Below are positions 1 to 7,956 of a DNA stretch of 15,802 bases, one piece after another. Each line of letters opens with the position of its first letter. The first letter of the stretch is position 1. This DNA comes from Saprospiraceae bacterium (GTDB lineage: Bacteria > Bacteroidota > Bacteroidia > Chitinophagales > Saprospiraceae), in the NCBI GenBank assembly GCA_007125435.1, contig SLDF01000205.1, positions 1 to 15,802 of the forward strand, in the 5' to 3' direction. A program made the translations under genes and the position numbers. The notes beneath the pieces are model-generated. The model saw nothing but the letters and a program-made list of their open reading frames with translations. It did no database searches and was not told the origin of the DNA.

Positions 1-357
1 GGCTATGCGCGTATTTTTTATTCTTCGATCTTACTCAAAATAGCTGTGACTTAGATCATACGACGACTATTTTCAGACTCTTTACAGGGCTCCCTAGACG
101 GTCGGCCTCAGCTTCGCTATTGCTACGCTGAGTCTGGCTCCTGCGTCGCCACCCTTACACATCGCTGATGCAATACCAGAAAAAACGACATTTTGAAATG
201 CACCCTTCGGCAGCCATCAATTAATTGATAAATACAAAAATCATTTACTTTCAACACTCTAATAATTGTTTGATTCCACAATGTTATCTACTTTTAGTCT
301 TTAGTTTGCAAGTCGGTAAATGGTAAGAAATACAAATTACTTATATAAAACCTTGGG
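1..357. other. Non-coding leader with a GC-richer structured island
   Basis: I find no convincing gene here. Positions about 87-190 form an island that is GC-richer than its surroundings. It contains an inverted repeat CTCAGC (107-112) / GCTGAG (128-133), and a small hairpin CATC-GCT-GATG (160-170) followed by ATACCAG and an A-run. The hairpin plus TACCAG plus A-run recurs at about 5421-5450. From about 190 to 357 the sequence is AT-rich and probably holds the promoter of the downstream glycosyltransferase gene. The island resembles the short dispersed structured elements common between Bacteroidota genes, but I cannot assign it to a named family. Confidence 0.5.
266..296 (+). promoter_or_regulatory. 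Possible Bacteroidota-type promoter for the glycosyltransferase gene
   Basis: A TTG at 266-268 is followed after 20 nt by TACTTTTA (289-296). This is one mismatch from the Bacteroidota -33 TTG / -7 TAnnTTTG consensus (spacing about 19). It would give a leader of roughly 55 nt before the ATG at 358. The region is AT-rich, so a chance match is quite possible. Confidence 0.3.
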
Positions 358-1593
358 ATGGTACTGATCTATATTATCACTTGTATTTTGATTTTTTGGC
401 TATGGTTTCCATTGCTAAGTACATTGGTAGCCTTAGTGGGAAATGAAGAAAAACCGGTCGAGCGTTCAGCTGATATTGACCAATTATCTGACTTTGCATG
501 CATTATAACTGTTTATAAGAATCTAGAGATAGCGACCCCTCTTGTAGATTCTCTTTTGCAACAGAATTATGAAAATTATCATATTTATCTTATTGCTGAT
601 AGAGTAGAGGAACAAAGCTTCGCAATCGAAGATCAAAAACTTATTGTATTCTACCCGGCTGAGCCATTAAACTCTAAAGTCAGATCACTTGATTACGCAT
701 TAGAGCATGTGGTCAGAAAACACACACACGTTTTAGTATTTGATCCGGATAATTTAGCACACCCTGAGGCCTTAAATGTAATCAATATTCGACATCAATC
801 TGGTTTTAAAGCTGTACAGGGTAAGAGAATTGCTAAAAATATAGACAGCACATATGCTGCTCTAGACGCCCTTGGTGAGCACTACTATGACTTTTACGCT
901 CGTAAGATGCCCTACATAATTGGTTCATCCTCTACAATAGCCGGCTCTGGAATGTCCATTGACTTTGATTTATACATGTCCAATATCAAGCGTGAAATGG
1001 TTAATTTGCAAAAAGAAGGTATAGTCGTATCAGAGGACAAAGCTTTGCAACTCGAATTGGTTAGTGATGGTCATAGGATTGCATATGAAGAAAAGGCAAT
1101 TATTTTTGACGAAAAAGTGGATCAGGCTGAGCAAGTTTCTCGACAGCGTACGCGCTGGCTCAATTCATATTTTAGGCACTTAGGCGATGTCTTTCCGGTA
1201 TTGCTCAAAGGCCTATTTACCGGTAATTTTAATCAATTCTACTTTGGCCTTAATACCATGATGCCCCCTCTGGTGATTTTGTTTGGTGGCACTGTCATTA
1301 TGTTTTTTATAGTTACTTGGTTTTCAATTTTCTGGGGGATGGCATTACTACTTTCATTAATGGCATTCGCCTTGAATTTCTTAATATCTCTTGGTTTGAA
1401 TCATACACCATTAAAGGTTTGGCAAGCGATTCCCAAAATTCCTCTTTTTGCATTCAATCAAGTACTAGCCATACTTAAAATTCAAAAGGCCAATAAAGAT
1501 TTTATGCAAACAAGCCATACACATCAACTTTCCTTCGAAGAAACCTGGTCTAAGCGGAAGCAGGATTTCAAGCACTTGTTCCCCGATGGATGA
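358..1593 (+). CDS. Membrane-anchored family 2 glycosyltransferase
   Basis: This is an inverting GT-A glycosyltransferase that would transfer a sugar from a nucleotide-sugar at the cytoplasmic face of the inner membrane. Residues 3-27 form an N-terminal membrane anchor. The catalytic domain follows: the K-x-R-x-L-x-x-AL motif around residues 107-114, the DxD-type metal/nucleotide site FDPDN (128-132), the catalytic-base region SED (225-227), and QRTRW (263-267), which is the QxxRW motif of processive or cellulose/hyaluronan synthase-like GT2 enzymes. Residues about 301-347 form a hydrophobic pair of membrane helices, and a short basic soluble tail ends the protein. At 411 residues it is shorter than true cellulose synthases and has no PilZ domain. 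The product could be a polysaccharide or a glycolipid; the acceptor cannot be read from sequence. It stands alone, convergent with the kinase gene (27 bp between stops). Confidence 0.85.
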   Translation: MVLIYIITCILIFWLWFPLLSTLVALVGNEEKPVERSADIDQLSDFACIITVYKNLEIATPLVDSLLQQNYENYHIYLIADRVEEQSFAIEDQKLIVFYPAEPLNSKVRSLDYALEHVVRKHTHVLVFDPDNLAHPEALNVINIRHQSGFKAVQGKRIAKNIDSTYAALDALGEHYYDFYARKMPYIIGSSSTIAGSGMSIDFDLYMSNIKREMVNLQKEGIVVSEDKALQLELVSDGHRIAYEEKAIIFDEKVDQAEQVSRQRTRWLNSYFRHLGDVFPVLLKGLFTGNFNQFYFGLNTMMPPLVILFGGTVIMFFIVTWFSIFWGMALLLSLMAFALNFLISLGLNHTPLKVWQAIPKIPLFAFNQVLAILKIQKANKDFMQTSHTHQLSFEETWSKRKQDFKHLFPDG

Positions 1594-1620
1594 TGTTTGA
1601 GTTATGTTTTTAATCGGCTC

Positions 1621-2259
1621 CTAATTATTGACTTTTACATTATATTCATCATCTACTAGAATATCTGCCAGGTCCATGTGCTTTTTTATGATTAAATGTT
1701 CAATTTGTAAAACATCTTCAATGAAAGGCTCTATTGGGTCCCTGCCTCTTTTTAATCTGTCTTCATAGCTCATTTTGTAATCTCGGGTAAGGAAAACTTT
1801 TGTCAGTATATTTTGGAGCAAACTGGTGTAGGTTCCTTCTGTAATGAGAATGTCTACGCCTTTCAAGTCTGCCAGTTCTGTTCTGATTTCATTTTCACGA
1901 TAATGTATAAGGGGCTTTTCCAAATTTTCTACACCTTTTAAGAAGGCATCAACATGGTCTTGTAGCAGCTGTAAGTTTACTTCTTGAGTGCCGACATAGT
2001 TTATATCACTTAGCCGCTGTATGTGATTAGATGTTGGAGGTAGCCTAAAGTAGTCGTCCATATGAAAAATGAAACATTGATGACCATTCTCCTCTAATAC
2101 TGACCTGAGTGCCATAGCAAGTGTAGACTTCCCAGAGCCTGACTCTCCAGAAATGTTTATGACTTGCTTATTGGCATTAAGCCTTGATTTTACCAGGCTG
2201 TAAATGGCACGCGCCGGTGGCAAGTGATATGGCTTGATTATTAACTGATCTCCTATCAC
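1621..2259 (-). CDS. Uridine kinase / phosphoribulokinase-superfamily P-loop kinase
   Basis: This is a small (212 residues) cytoplasmic P-loop kinase. Visible features are Walker A GESGSGKST (38-46); MDDYF (67-71), the acidic substrate/Mg motif typical of the uridine kinase and phosphoribulokinase superfamily; ITEGTY (139-144), the Walker-B-like segment; and a lid-type RGRDP (171-175). The start is a GTG at 2259. No ATG lies between the upstream stop and residue 49, which is past Walker A, so GTG is the only usable start. The gene begins 12 nt after the stop of the glycosidase gene, in the same frame and with no visible Shine-Dalgarno, which suggests translational coupling. True uridine kinase is possible. 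The position behind a sugar symporter and a glycosidase suggests instead a kinase acting on a hydrolysis product (a sugar or glycerate-like compound), but that is inference. Confidence 0.75.
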   Translation of the reverse strand: MIGDQLIIKPYHLPPARAIYSLVKSRLNANKQVINISGESGSGKSTLAMALRSVLEENGHQCFIFHMDDYFRLPPTSNHIQRLSDINYVGTQEVNLQLLQDHVDAFLKGVENLEKPLIHYRENEIRTELADLKGVDILITEGTYTSLLQNILTKVFLTRDYKMSYEDRLKRGRDPIEPFIEDVLQIEHLIIKKHMDLADILVDDEYNVKVNN

Positions 2260-2271
2260 GTTGTTTGTCTT

Positions 2272-3468
2272 TTAAGGTTTTAATAAATGTAATTGATCGA
2301 CTGGTGATGACATGAAAACCGCACCGGCAGCACTAAAGCACAGGGCTTCCTGCCCACCAAAAGAATAGGACTGTGTATCTATATACTCTCTGAACCGGAA
2401 CTCATCTTTCTCTAAGTAGCGCAGTAGAGTTTTATCATACGGTTTTATGTCGTCTTGTTTGTTCCTTAACTTGTATGCCAGGGACAAAAGCCCGCTCATC
2501 ACAGGCCAAATACCGCCATTGTGGAAGTGATGAGGAAAGTTTTTGAATCGATAGGCATAGTTGTTCTCTACGTCTTTCCACAAGTGGTGTTCTGTAGTGA
2601 TCTCAGGGTAAAACGCCGGAATCATCATGACGCCTTGTTCATCAGCTATATTTTTTATGCTTTTAGTCATGCAGTCCAATTGCTCATCCGACCCAATACC
2701 TGATAATAATGCTAAAGCATGACCTGCCATATCCCACATATCATAGTATCCAGATGGGTTAAGACCCGCTGAAAATCTAAGACATGGTCTCATAGCTTTC
2801 TCTTCATACAATCTTTTATGTATGACTAATTTAGAATCTTGGAGGCCTGAGTCAGGCCAGAAATTTATTGAAACAGCTTGCTCTATATCTTCTATTTTCG
2901 CTGTTAAGTCCAATTCTGCATAAATTGACTTCATCAACTTTAGCCCATAAAGTCTTAAGGCATTATCATATAATAGATAACCATGCAGAGGGTATTCGTC
3001 TGCCCAGTTTCCACTTAATGGTGTGTACAATAAGTGCCTTCCATTATACTCCCATATGTCGCAAATGTATAGGCAGCGCTCAATTGTCGTTTGATGCGCT
3101 TTTATAAAAGTCTGGTCTTTAGAATATCTGGCATATAAGCCCACACCAACAATGTACCACAATAAGGCATCGACTCTGCCTGCCAGACTTCCATAGCTTA
3201 CTTTGCTTGCTTTTTCAACACCAATATTTGAAGGGATAAAGCCGGTACTATGAGCATGGTCTCTGAGGCTATTCAAGCTCTGACATAGGCCATGAATTAT
3301 CTTATCCTGTTTACCAATTAAACCGGCTATACCAGAAATAATGCTATCTCTTGCCCATATCCTTCTGTAATTATCTTTCTCAATAGGGCTGGCTAGAATC
3401 CCTTGAGGAGTCGTAGCATTTTCAATAAGTTGGAAAGCCTTTGCTGTAACGACATTCTTCATGCGCAT
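2272..3468 (-). CDS. Cytoplasmic (alpha/alpha)6-barrel glycoside hydrolase, GH100-like
   Basis: I read this as a cytoplasmic glycosidase, because there is no signal peptide. Motifs in order resemble the alkaline/neutral invertase family GH100 as I recall it: NY-x2-IWARDS (33-42); GRVDALLW (97-104), equivalent to the family's PVDSxLWW; NWADEYP (154-160), where D157 sits at the position of the general acid; HNGGIWP (316-322), close to the family's YHNGGSWP; and REYID (360-364) followed by GGQE and an AAG segment, with E361 the likely second catalytic acid. At 398 residues it is shorter than typical GH100 invertases (about 450-550). Sucrose hydrolysis is one option. GH63-type mannosyl/glucosylglycerate hydrolases and GH133-like debranching domains share this fold and are alternatives. 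It lies 12 nt downstream of the symporter gene and 12 nt upstream of the kinase gene. Start alternatives are ATG 3468 and ATG 3462, differing by two residues. Confidence 0.72.
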   Translation of the reverse strand: MRMKNVVTAKAFQLIENATTPQGILASPIEKDNYRRIWARDSIISGIAGLIGKQDKIIHGLCQSLNSLRDHAHSTGFIPSNIGVEKASKVSYGSLAGRVDALLWYIVGVGLYARYSKDQTFIKAHQTTIERCLYICDIWEYNGRHLLYTPLSGNWADEYPLHGYLLYDNALRLYGLKLMKSIYAELDLTAKIEDIEQAVSINFWPDSGLQDSKLVIHKRLYEEKAMRPCLRFSAGLNPSGYYDMWDMAGHALALLSGIGSDEQLDCMTKSIKNIADEQGVMMIPAFYPEITTEHHLWKDVENNYAYRFKNFPHHFHNGGIWPVMSGLLSLAYKLRNKQDDIKPYDKTLLRYLEKDEFRFREYIDTQSYSFGGQEALCFSAAGAVFMSSPVDQLHLLKP

Positions 3469-3480
3469 TCAATCTGGAAA

Positions 3481-5127
3481 TTAGCTGTAATAAATGATGA
3501 TGATAAGTAGACAAACAATAAGCCCAATGGCCTGATAGCGGTAGTTTTTGTACCAGGGCAGATCAGTAAGTGATCGGCTCTCTCGTTGGAATTCTTTGAG
3601 TGTGTAGACCGTGGCGCTTACCTTCTTCAAAGGTGGAGGCGCAGTGGCCAGACTAACTATGAATATGACAGCACAGCAAATGATAAAATGTATTCCTGCT
3701 ACATATAAAAAATTAGGAAGACTCAAGAATGGACTGACTTGATTGATAATTAAGGCTACTGTGATCAGAAAACCGACAATTACAGCTGAAAATGCACCCT
3801 GTTCGTTGGCTCGCCTGAAGAATATACCCACCACAAACAATGCCACAACAGGTGGACTAAACCACGCCAGAGTTAGTTGTAGGTAGTCCCAGAGTTTCGG
3901 AAAACTTCCGATTTGAGGTGCCCAAAATACGGCAATGACCATGACAACTAGCGTGATGATGCGACCCACGCCCATTAGTTTCTTTGGACTAGCTTCAGGT
4001 TTTGCCTTAGTATAAAAGTCCATAGTAATAAGCGTAGACACTGAGTTTAATCCGGAGTCAAGGCTTGACATCATAGCTGCTATGAGCCCGGCCAATACGA
4101 TGCCAAGAACCCCTGTAGGTAATAAGTCAAATAACATGGATGGATAAATAGAGTCCAATCCCATCAGACTGCCGTCAAGAGCGGTGACCAAAGCATTGTT
4201 ATCGTCATCCAATCCTGCAAAAGGGTAAATCACCCGCGCAAAAGCTCCCGGATAAATCATGACAAATAAAATGGACAGCTTAAGCAGACCTGCGAATAAG
4301 GCTCCCCACTGCCCTTGTCTGGTATTTTTAGCAGCAAGCGTACGCTGGGTTATGTATTGGTTGGTTCCCCAAAAGTAGAACCCAATTAATAAAACGCCTG
4401 TAAATAGTCCTGGCCATGGAAGAGCCTCATCATCCAGTGGCTTTACGATCTTAAAATGGGATGGATCTGTGATCTCGTGAACAGCCTCCCAACCACCTAT
4501 CTGTTGATATGCAAAAACAGTGATCAGACCTGACCCCAGGATGAGTATCACTGCTTGCACGGCATCAGTATAGACCACAGCACTAAGCCCGCCACTGACA
4601 GTATATATGCCTGCAATGATGGCCAGACCGACAATGATCGTGAGCAATGAAAACTGAGGGAAAATCATATTGATAACCAAACCGCCCGCATATAGTGTCG
4701 CAGAGATATCTACCAAAATATTTAACACTATGGCTATAAATGAGGCATAAGCTCGCACCTTGTAATTGAACCGCTCTTCCAGATATTGAGGAATGGTGAA
4801 AATTTTATTCCTCAAATAAAAGGGTAGAAAGAAAACGGCGAAAATGATCAGTATGATCACAGCCATCCACTCATAGCTGTATACTGAGAAACCGTCATAA
4901 TAGCCTGAACCCGCAAGACCAACTAATGAATTACTGGACATATTCGACGCAAAAAGCGAAAAACCAATGAGCGGCCAGGTGAGCGACCTTCCCGCTAGAA
5001 AGTAATCCTCTGCATTTTCGTGCTTCTTACCAAAATAAAGACCCAGTAAAACAACAAAAATTAGGTAAAAAATAATGATGGATAAGTCCACATTGGATAA
5101 ATTGAAACTGGCGTCTAGTAGTATCAT
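3481..5127 (-). CDS. SGLT-like sodium:solute (sugar) symporter, SSS family
   Basis: This is an inner-membrane secondary transporter of 548 residues with about 14 hydrophobic segments, coupling Na+ entry to solute uptake. Family marks are YFLAGRSLTWP (42-52), SGGLSAVVYTDAVQ (178-191), WGTNQYITQRTLAAKN (253-268) and AAMMSSLDSGLNS (350-362), whose serines correspond to the Na2 site. Against the Vibrio galactose transporter vSGLT as I remember it, four sugar-contact positions appear conserved: E86 (SYEWM), N256 (GTNQY), K283 (LLKL) and Q417 (YLQL). Two appear changed: S67 for the first Gln, and A89 for Ser. That points to a sugar or glycoside substrate rather than an amino acid or proline. It is the first gene of the leftward symporter-glycosidase-kinase cluster. 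No clear promoter consensus was found in the AT-rich stretch upstream (5128-5330). Confidence 0.88.
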   Translation of the reverse strand: MILLDASFNLSNVDLSIIIFYLIFVVLLGLYFGKKHENAEDYFLAGRSLTWPLIGFSLFASNMSSNSLVGLAGSGYYDGFSVYSYEWMAVIILIIFAVFFLPFYLRNKIFTIPQYLEERFNYKVRAYASFIAIVLNILVDISATLYAGGLVINMIFPQFSLLTIIVGLAIIAGIYTVSGGLSAVVYTDAVQAVILILGSGLITVFAYQQIGGWEAVHEITDPSHFKIVKPLDDEALPWPGLFTGVLLIGFYFWGTNQYITQRTLAAKNTRQGQWGALFAGLLKLSILFVMIYPGAFARVIYPFAGLDDDNNALVTALDGSLMGLDSIYPSMLFDLLPTGVLGIVLAGLIAAMMSSLDSGLNSVSTLITMDFYTKAKPEASPKKLMGVGRIITLVVMVIAVFWAPQIGSFPKLWDYLQLTLAWFSPPVVALFVVGIFFRRANEQGAFSAVIVGFLITVALIINQVSPFLSLPNFLYVAGIHFIICCAVIFIVSLATAPPPLKKVSATVYTLKEFQRESRSLTDLPWYKNYRYQAIGLIVCLLIIIIYYS

Positions 5128-5567
5128 ATGTTGTTCTTATTCAGTTAGATATATGTTGTACTTTTTTTGTTTAAGCTGTCAATATCAAGTCTTTATTTGC
5201 TCCTGCTTTTTTCATGGACGATTCGATATAGCCTGAGGGCATACACTTGTTATCATTATCTCGCACTTTTCGGAAGTTATTTATAATTCAAGTTTGAGTG
5301 TGTTTATGTTATTTTGTCAATTTGGACATCACCCTTCACTTCGTTACGGGTCGCTACGCTCCGGGGCTCGCTGTTCGCTCGGTCCTTAGGACTCACTCGC
5401 ATGCGCTCGTGACCCACTCCGCATCGCTGATGCATACCAGCTGAAAAAAACATCAGGATACAATTGAATCGATTTAAGCCATGAATTTACAAATAAATTT
5501 TAAAGATGAAAGTAACATGACACTTACGGCGATAGTGCATGACATTAACACATAAAAGTCCGCATTA
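5128..5567. other. Non-coding gap between receptor 3' end and symporter 5' end
   Basis: No gene is supported in this 440-bp stretch. The left part (5128-5330) is AT-rich and should contain the symporter promoter on the minus strand, but I could not find a TAnnTTTG element in it. The middle (about 5331-5450) is the GC-richer structured island described separately. The right part (5450-5567) is AT-rich and receives the 3' end of the receptor transcript. I see no hairpin followed by a U-run on the minus strand that would be a clear terminator. Confidence 0.5.
5331..5450. repeat. GC-rich structured intergenic island
   Basis: The island contrasts sharply with its AT-rich flanks and is full of nested inverted repeats: GGGTC (5348-5352) with GACCC (5411-5415) as an outer pair, GTCC-TTA-GGAC (5382-5392), the 8-bp palindrome CGCATGCG (5398-5405), and a hairpin GCATC-GCT-GATGC (5421-5433). 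The last hairpin is followed by ATACCAG, CTG and an A-run, and the same hairpin/TACCAG/A-run order is seen at 160-186. Short GCTACGCT and TTCGCT words also occur in both islands. It looks like a dispersed palindromic element of the kind scattered between Bacteroidota genes. It is not a standard intrinsic terminator for the receptor, because the homopolymer run is on the wrong side of the hairpin. Confidence 0.5.
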
Positions 5568-7901
5568 CTAGAAGGAAAGACGCAGACTGAATACAATATT
5601 TCTACCTTGTTCGGGCAGGTTTAAAAGTCTATATCGGCTGAGATGATTTAAATAGGGGGTATTCAAAATATTACGCCCTTCAATTAAAAAGCTTACACCT
5701 TTTAACCATTTCTGAGAAGATAGCCTAATGGTAAAATCTATCAATTGGAACGCCGGCGTGGCTTGCTCAAACCTATCGATCCTTAGTGGGCCATTCGCAG
5801 CTGTCCATTGGTGAATAAGGCCGAGATCAAGTGTGTATGCGCCGAATTCAAATTCTGATTCTATCTGCGATACCAGCGTCACCGGTGGTGTAAATGGCAG
5901 TGCCAGTTGTGTCTGAATATTGAAAGTATGGACATATTCCAATGATTGAGCAATGCTCAGCCATGTATTCATCTGATATCTGTATTCAACTTCAGCTCCT
6001 GTATAAATGGCGTCATTTTGTGTGTACTCAAAAAGCTGGCCGGCCTCAGGCAAGGTAGAAAAATTAGCTGATGGTCTAAGGTATATATAATTGTCAAAAT
6101 AATTAAAGTAGCCTGAAACGGCCCAGAAAAATCCATTATGTGTACCCTCTATATTGCCATCTAATTGATAGCCTTGTTCACTTTTGAGGTCTGCCTGACC
6201 GATTTCGTGTCTGAATGTACCGTGATGTATACCATTGGATGAGGTTTCATTAGGGTAGGGGATCCTGAAGCTCTTTGCCAGGTTGGACCTGATGACAATG
6301 TTGTCGAGCTGATAAAACAGTCCTGCTGATCCAGACCAATTATGAAAGATATTATCTGTAAAGGGTACGAAAGTCTCCGCAAATACCTGACCCTGCCTAT
6401 TTCTTCTTTCCAGGAAAAATGCATCAGATCGATTATGCCCCAGGTCATACCTTCCACCGATACTCAATACGGATTGATCCGTCAGGCCAAATTCTGAAAA
6501 TACATAGATTCCACTTCTAAAAGCGGTGAAGTCTGGTAATAAAAACTCAAAACCATATCTGGTATTGGTTTGGTATTGACCATTGATACCCAACACCGTT
6601 CTTCCTGATGTCTTGTGTTTTTTCTCATAGTGTGTCTCCCATGAGATGGTTTGTAAATCCAGTCCAATGGCTAAAGTCTCATTAGGTTCAATATCAAACT
6701 GAGAGTGGGACTCCGGCAATGAATGCTCATTTCTCCTGTTATGTTGATATCCCAAGTTCAAGGTGAAGTGATCCTTTCCTATGAATGATATGTGATTGAG
6801 TACTAACCTTTGATGAACGAGGTCCTGAAACGGAATATCAACGTCACCGGAATTGCCGTCCGGTTGGAGCGTGTAAGACCTGGGCATACCTACAGCACCT
6901 GCGAAGATACCTCCTTTAAGCTGATAGCGATTGTAGGTGAGCTTTGTAATCTGGTTACTACTTTGGTAGCCACCCGTTGCATTAATACTGAACTCTTGTC
7001 CTGCTGTGTTTTTTAATTGTTGGTCAAAGATGGGCAGTTCAAAGCCATTATAGACAAAGCTGTCTGCCGGCACCCTATAATCGTCATAAGCCTGATAACT
7101 CACTCTACCGGTCAAAAACCATTTTGTCCACTTTTTGCCTAGATATAGGGATGCCGCTCGATGGTTGTTATTAGTTTTATATAGTGTCTGGAATTGTCCC
7201 TCTAATGTGTTGTTTTGTGGAAGCTTGTTGGGGAGGATATTGATGGCTCCACCGAGTCCATCTGATCCGTATTGTAGTGCAGATGGCCCTTTGACAATCT
7301 CTATTCTGTTGGCATCAAAGGGGTCTAGCTCTAGCCCATGATCCATGCCCCATTGATGGCCTTCCTGCTTGATGTAATCCTTATTGACTATGATTCTATT
7401 GCCGTGCAAACCTCTTATTACGGGCTTGGAAATACCCGGTCCCATATCGATGGATTGTATACCAGGTACTCTTGATAGGTCTTTTGCTAAGGTGCCGGAG
7501 TTGATTTTTTCAAAGTAGCTTTCACTCAAATGTACTGAGCTGAGTGATCCTTCATGTTTGGCGTGATCCTCCAGGATTAATACTTCATCTAGTGCTTTAG
7601 TCAAAGGACGAAGTGCTATCGGTAAGATGGAGTCCTGAACTAAATATATAGAGGTGTCCAAATGGTCATATCCTACGTATCTCACTGATATTTGATATGG
7701 TGAATCATGAATTGCTGTATCAATTAAAACTGTACCACGCTCGTCACTGATCAAGACCATGTCCTCAGCTAGAATTATGGTAACACCGATCAAGTCCTCA
7801 TCTGTATCCCCATCATATACATATAGCCCTGTCTGACTGAATAACAGGCCATTGTATAGAAATGAAAAGAGAAGGATGATGATAAAACTATGGATATTCA
7901 C
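5568..7901 (-). CDS. TonB-dependent outer-membrane receptor with carboxypeptidase-like N-domain
   Basis: This is an outer-membrane active transporter energised by TonB-ExbBD. I start it at the GTG at 7901 (777 residues), because the signal peptide NIHSFIIILLFSFLYNGLLFSQ begins immediately there and the next in-frame Met is about 48 residues later, well past the signal peptide. The frame stays open upstream to 8159, but that part is antisense to the lipoprotein gene. Domains in this numbering: signal peptide 1-22; CarboxypepD_reg-like beta-sandwich about 25-100; LDEVLIL linker (104-110); plug about 118-225, with RGLHGNRI (163-170) and IEIVKGPSALQYGSDGLGGA (200-219); then a 22-strand-type barrel ending in SLRLSF with the usual C-terminal Phe. 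The substrate is not readable. The divergent DUF4625-like partner and the shared promoter make a metal a reasonable guess, but only a guess. Confidence 0.88.
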   Translation of the reverse strand: MNIHSFIIILLFSFLYNGLLFSQTGLYVYDGDTDEDLIGVTIILAEDMVLISDERGTVLIDTAIHDSPYQISVRYVGYDHLDTSIYLVQDSILPIALRPLTKALDEVLILEDHAKHEGSLSSVHLSESYFEKINSGTLAKDLSRVPGIQSIDMGPGISKPVIRGLHGNRIIVNKDYIKQEGHQWGMDHGLELDPFDANRIEIVKGPSALQYGSDGLGGAINILPNKLPQNNTLEGQFQTLYKTNNNHRAASLYLGKKWTKWFLTGRVSYQAYDDYRVPADSFVYNGFELPIFDQQLKNTAGQEFSINATGGYQSSNQITKLTYNRYQLKGGIFAGAVGMPRSYTLQPDGNSGDVDIPFQDLVHQRLVLNHISFIGKDHFTLNLGYQHNRRNEHSLPESHSQFDIEPNETLAIGLDLQTISWETHYEKKHKTSGRTVLGINGQYQTNTRYGFEFLLPDFTAFRSGIYVFSEFGLTDQSVLSIGGRYDLGHNRSDAFFLERRNRQGQVFAETFVPFTDNIFHNWSGSAGLFYQLDNIVIRSNLAKSFRIPYPNETSSNGIHHGTFRHEIGQADLKSEQGYQLDGNIEGTHNGFFWAVSGYFNYFDNYIYLRPSANFSTLPEAGQLFEYTQNDAIYTGAEVEYRYQMNTWLSIAQSLEYVHTFNIQTQLALPFTPPVTLVSQIESEFEFGAYTLDLGLIHQWTAANGPLRIDRFEQATPAFQLIDFTIRLSSQKWLKGVSFLIEGRNILNTPYLNHLSRYRLLNLPEQGRNIVFSLRLSF

Positions 7902-7923
7902 AGAATCGCAAACCAATTTATTG

Positions 7924-7931
7924 TAACTTTG
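7924..7931 (+). promoter_or_regulatory. -7 element TAACTTTG for the DUF4625-like lipoprotein gene
   Basis: This is an exact match to the Bacteroidota sigma-A -7 consensus TAnnTTTG, 25 nt before the ATG at 7957, which gives a short leader. No TTG is present at the -33 position, so the promoter may need an activator or may tolerate a weak upstream element. Confidence 0.55.
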
Positions 7932-7934
7932 TTG

Positions 7935-7942
7935 CAAAAGTA
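7935..7942 (-). promoter_or_regulatory. -7 element TACTTTTG for the TonB-dependent receptor gene
   Basis: Read on the minus strand, this is an exact TAnnTTTG match, 33 nt before the GTG start at 7901. It lies only 3 bp from the opposing -7 element at 7924-7931. The two together form an imperfect dyad (ACTTTG / CAAAAGT, 7926-7941), a likely operator by which one regulator could control both divergent genes. No -33 TTG was found. Confidence 0.5.
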
Positions 7943-7956
7943 AGAAATAAAGGATT

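Noticed and set aside
2521..3107. Open frames on the plus strand inside the glycosidase gene (2521-2703, 2868-3107)
   Set aside because: They are antisense shadows of a well-supported glycosidase, with no family features of their own.
5331..5450. Possible intrinsic terminator or CRISPR-like repeats in the GC-rich island
   Set aside because: The A-run follows the hairpin on the plus strand, so a U-tract is not formed downstream for the leftward receptor transcript. The repeats are irregular inverted words, not evenly spaced direct repeats.
6161..7341. Several 60-98-codon frames on both strands inside the receptor gene
   Set aside because: They lie in alternative frames of a clear beta-barrel coding sequence and have no recognisable domains.
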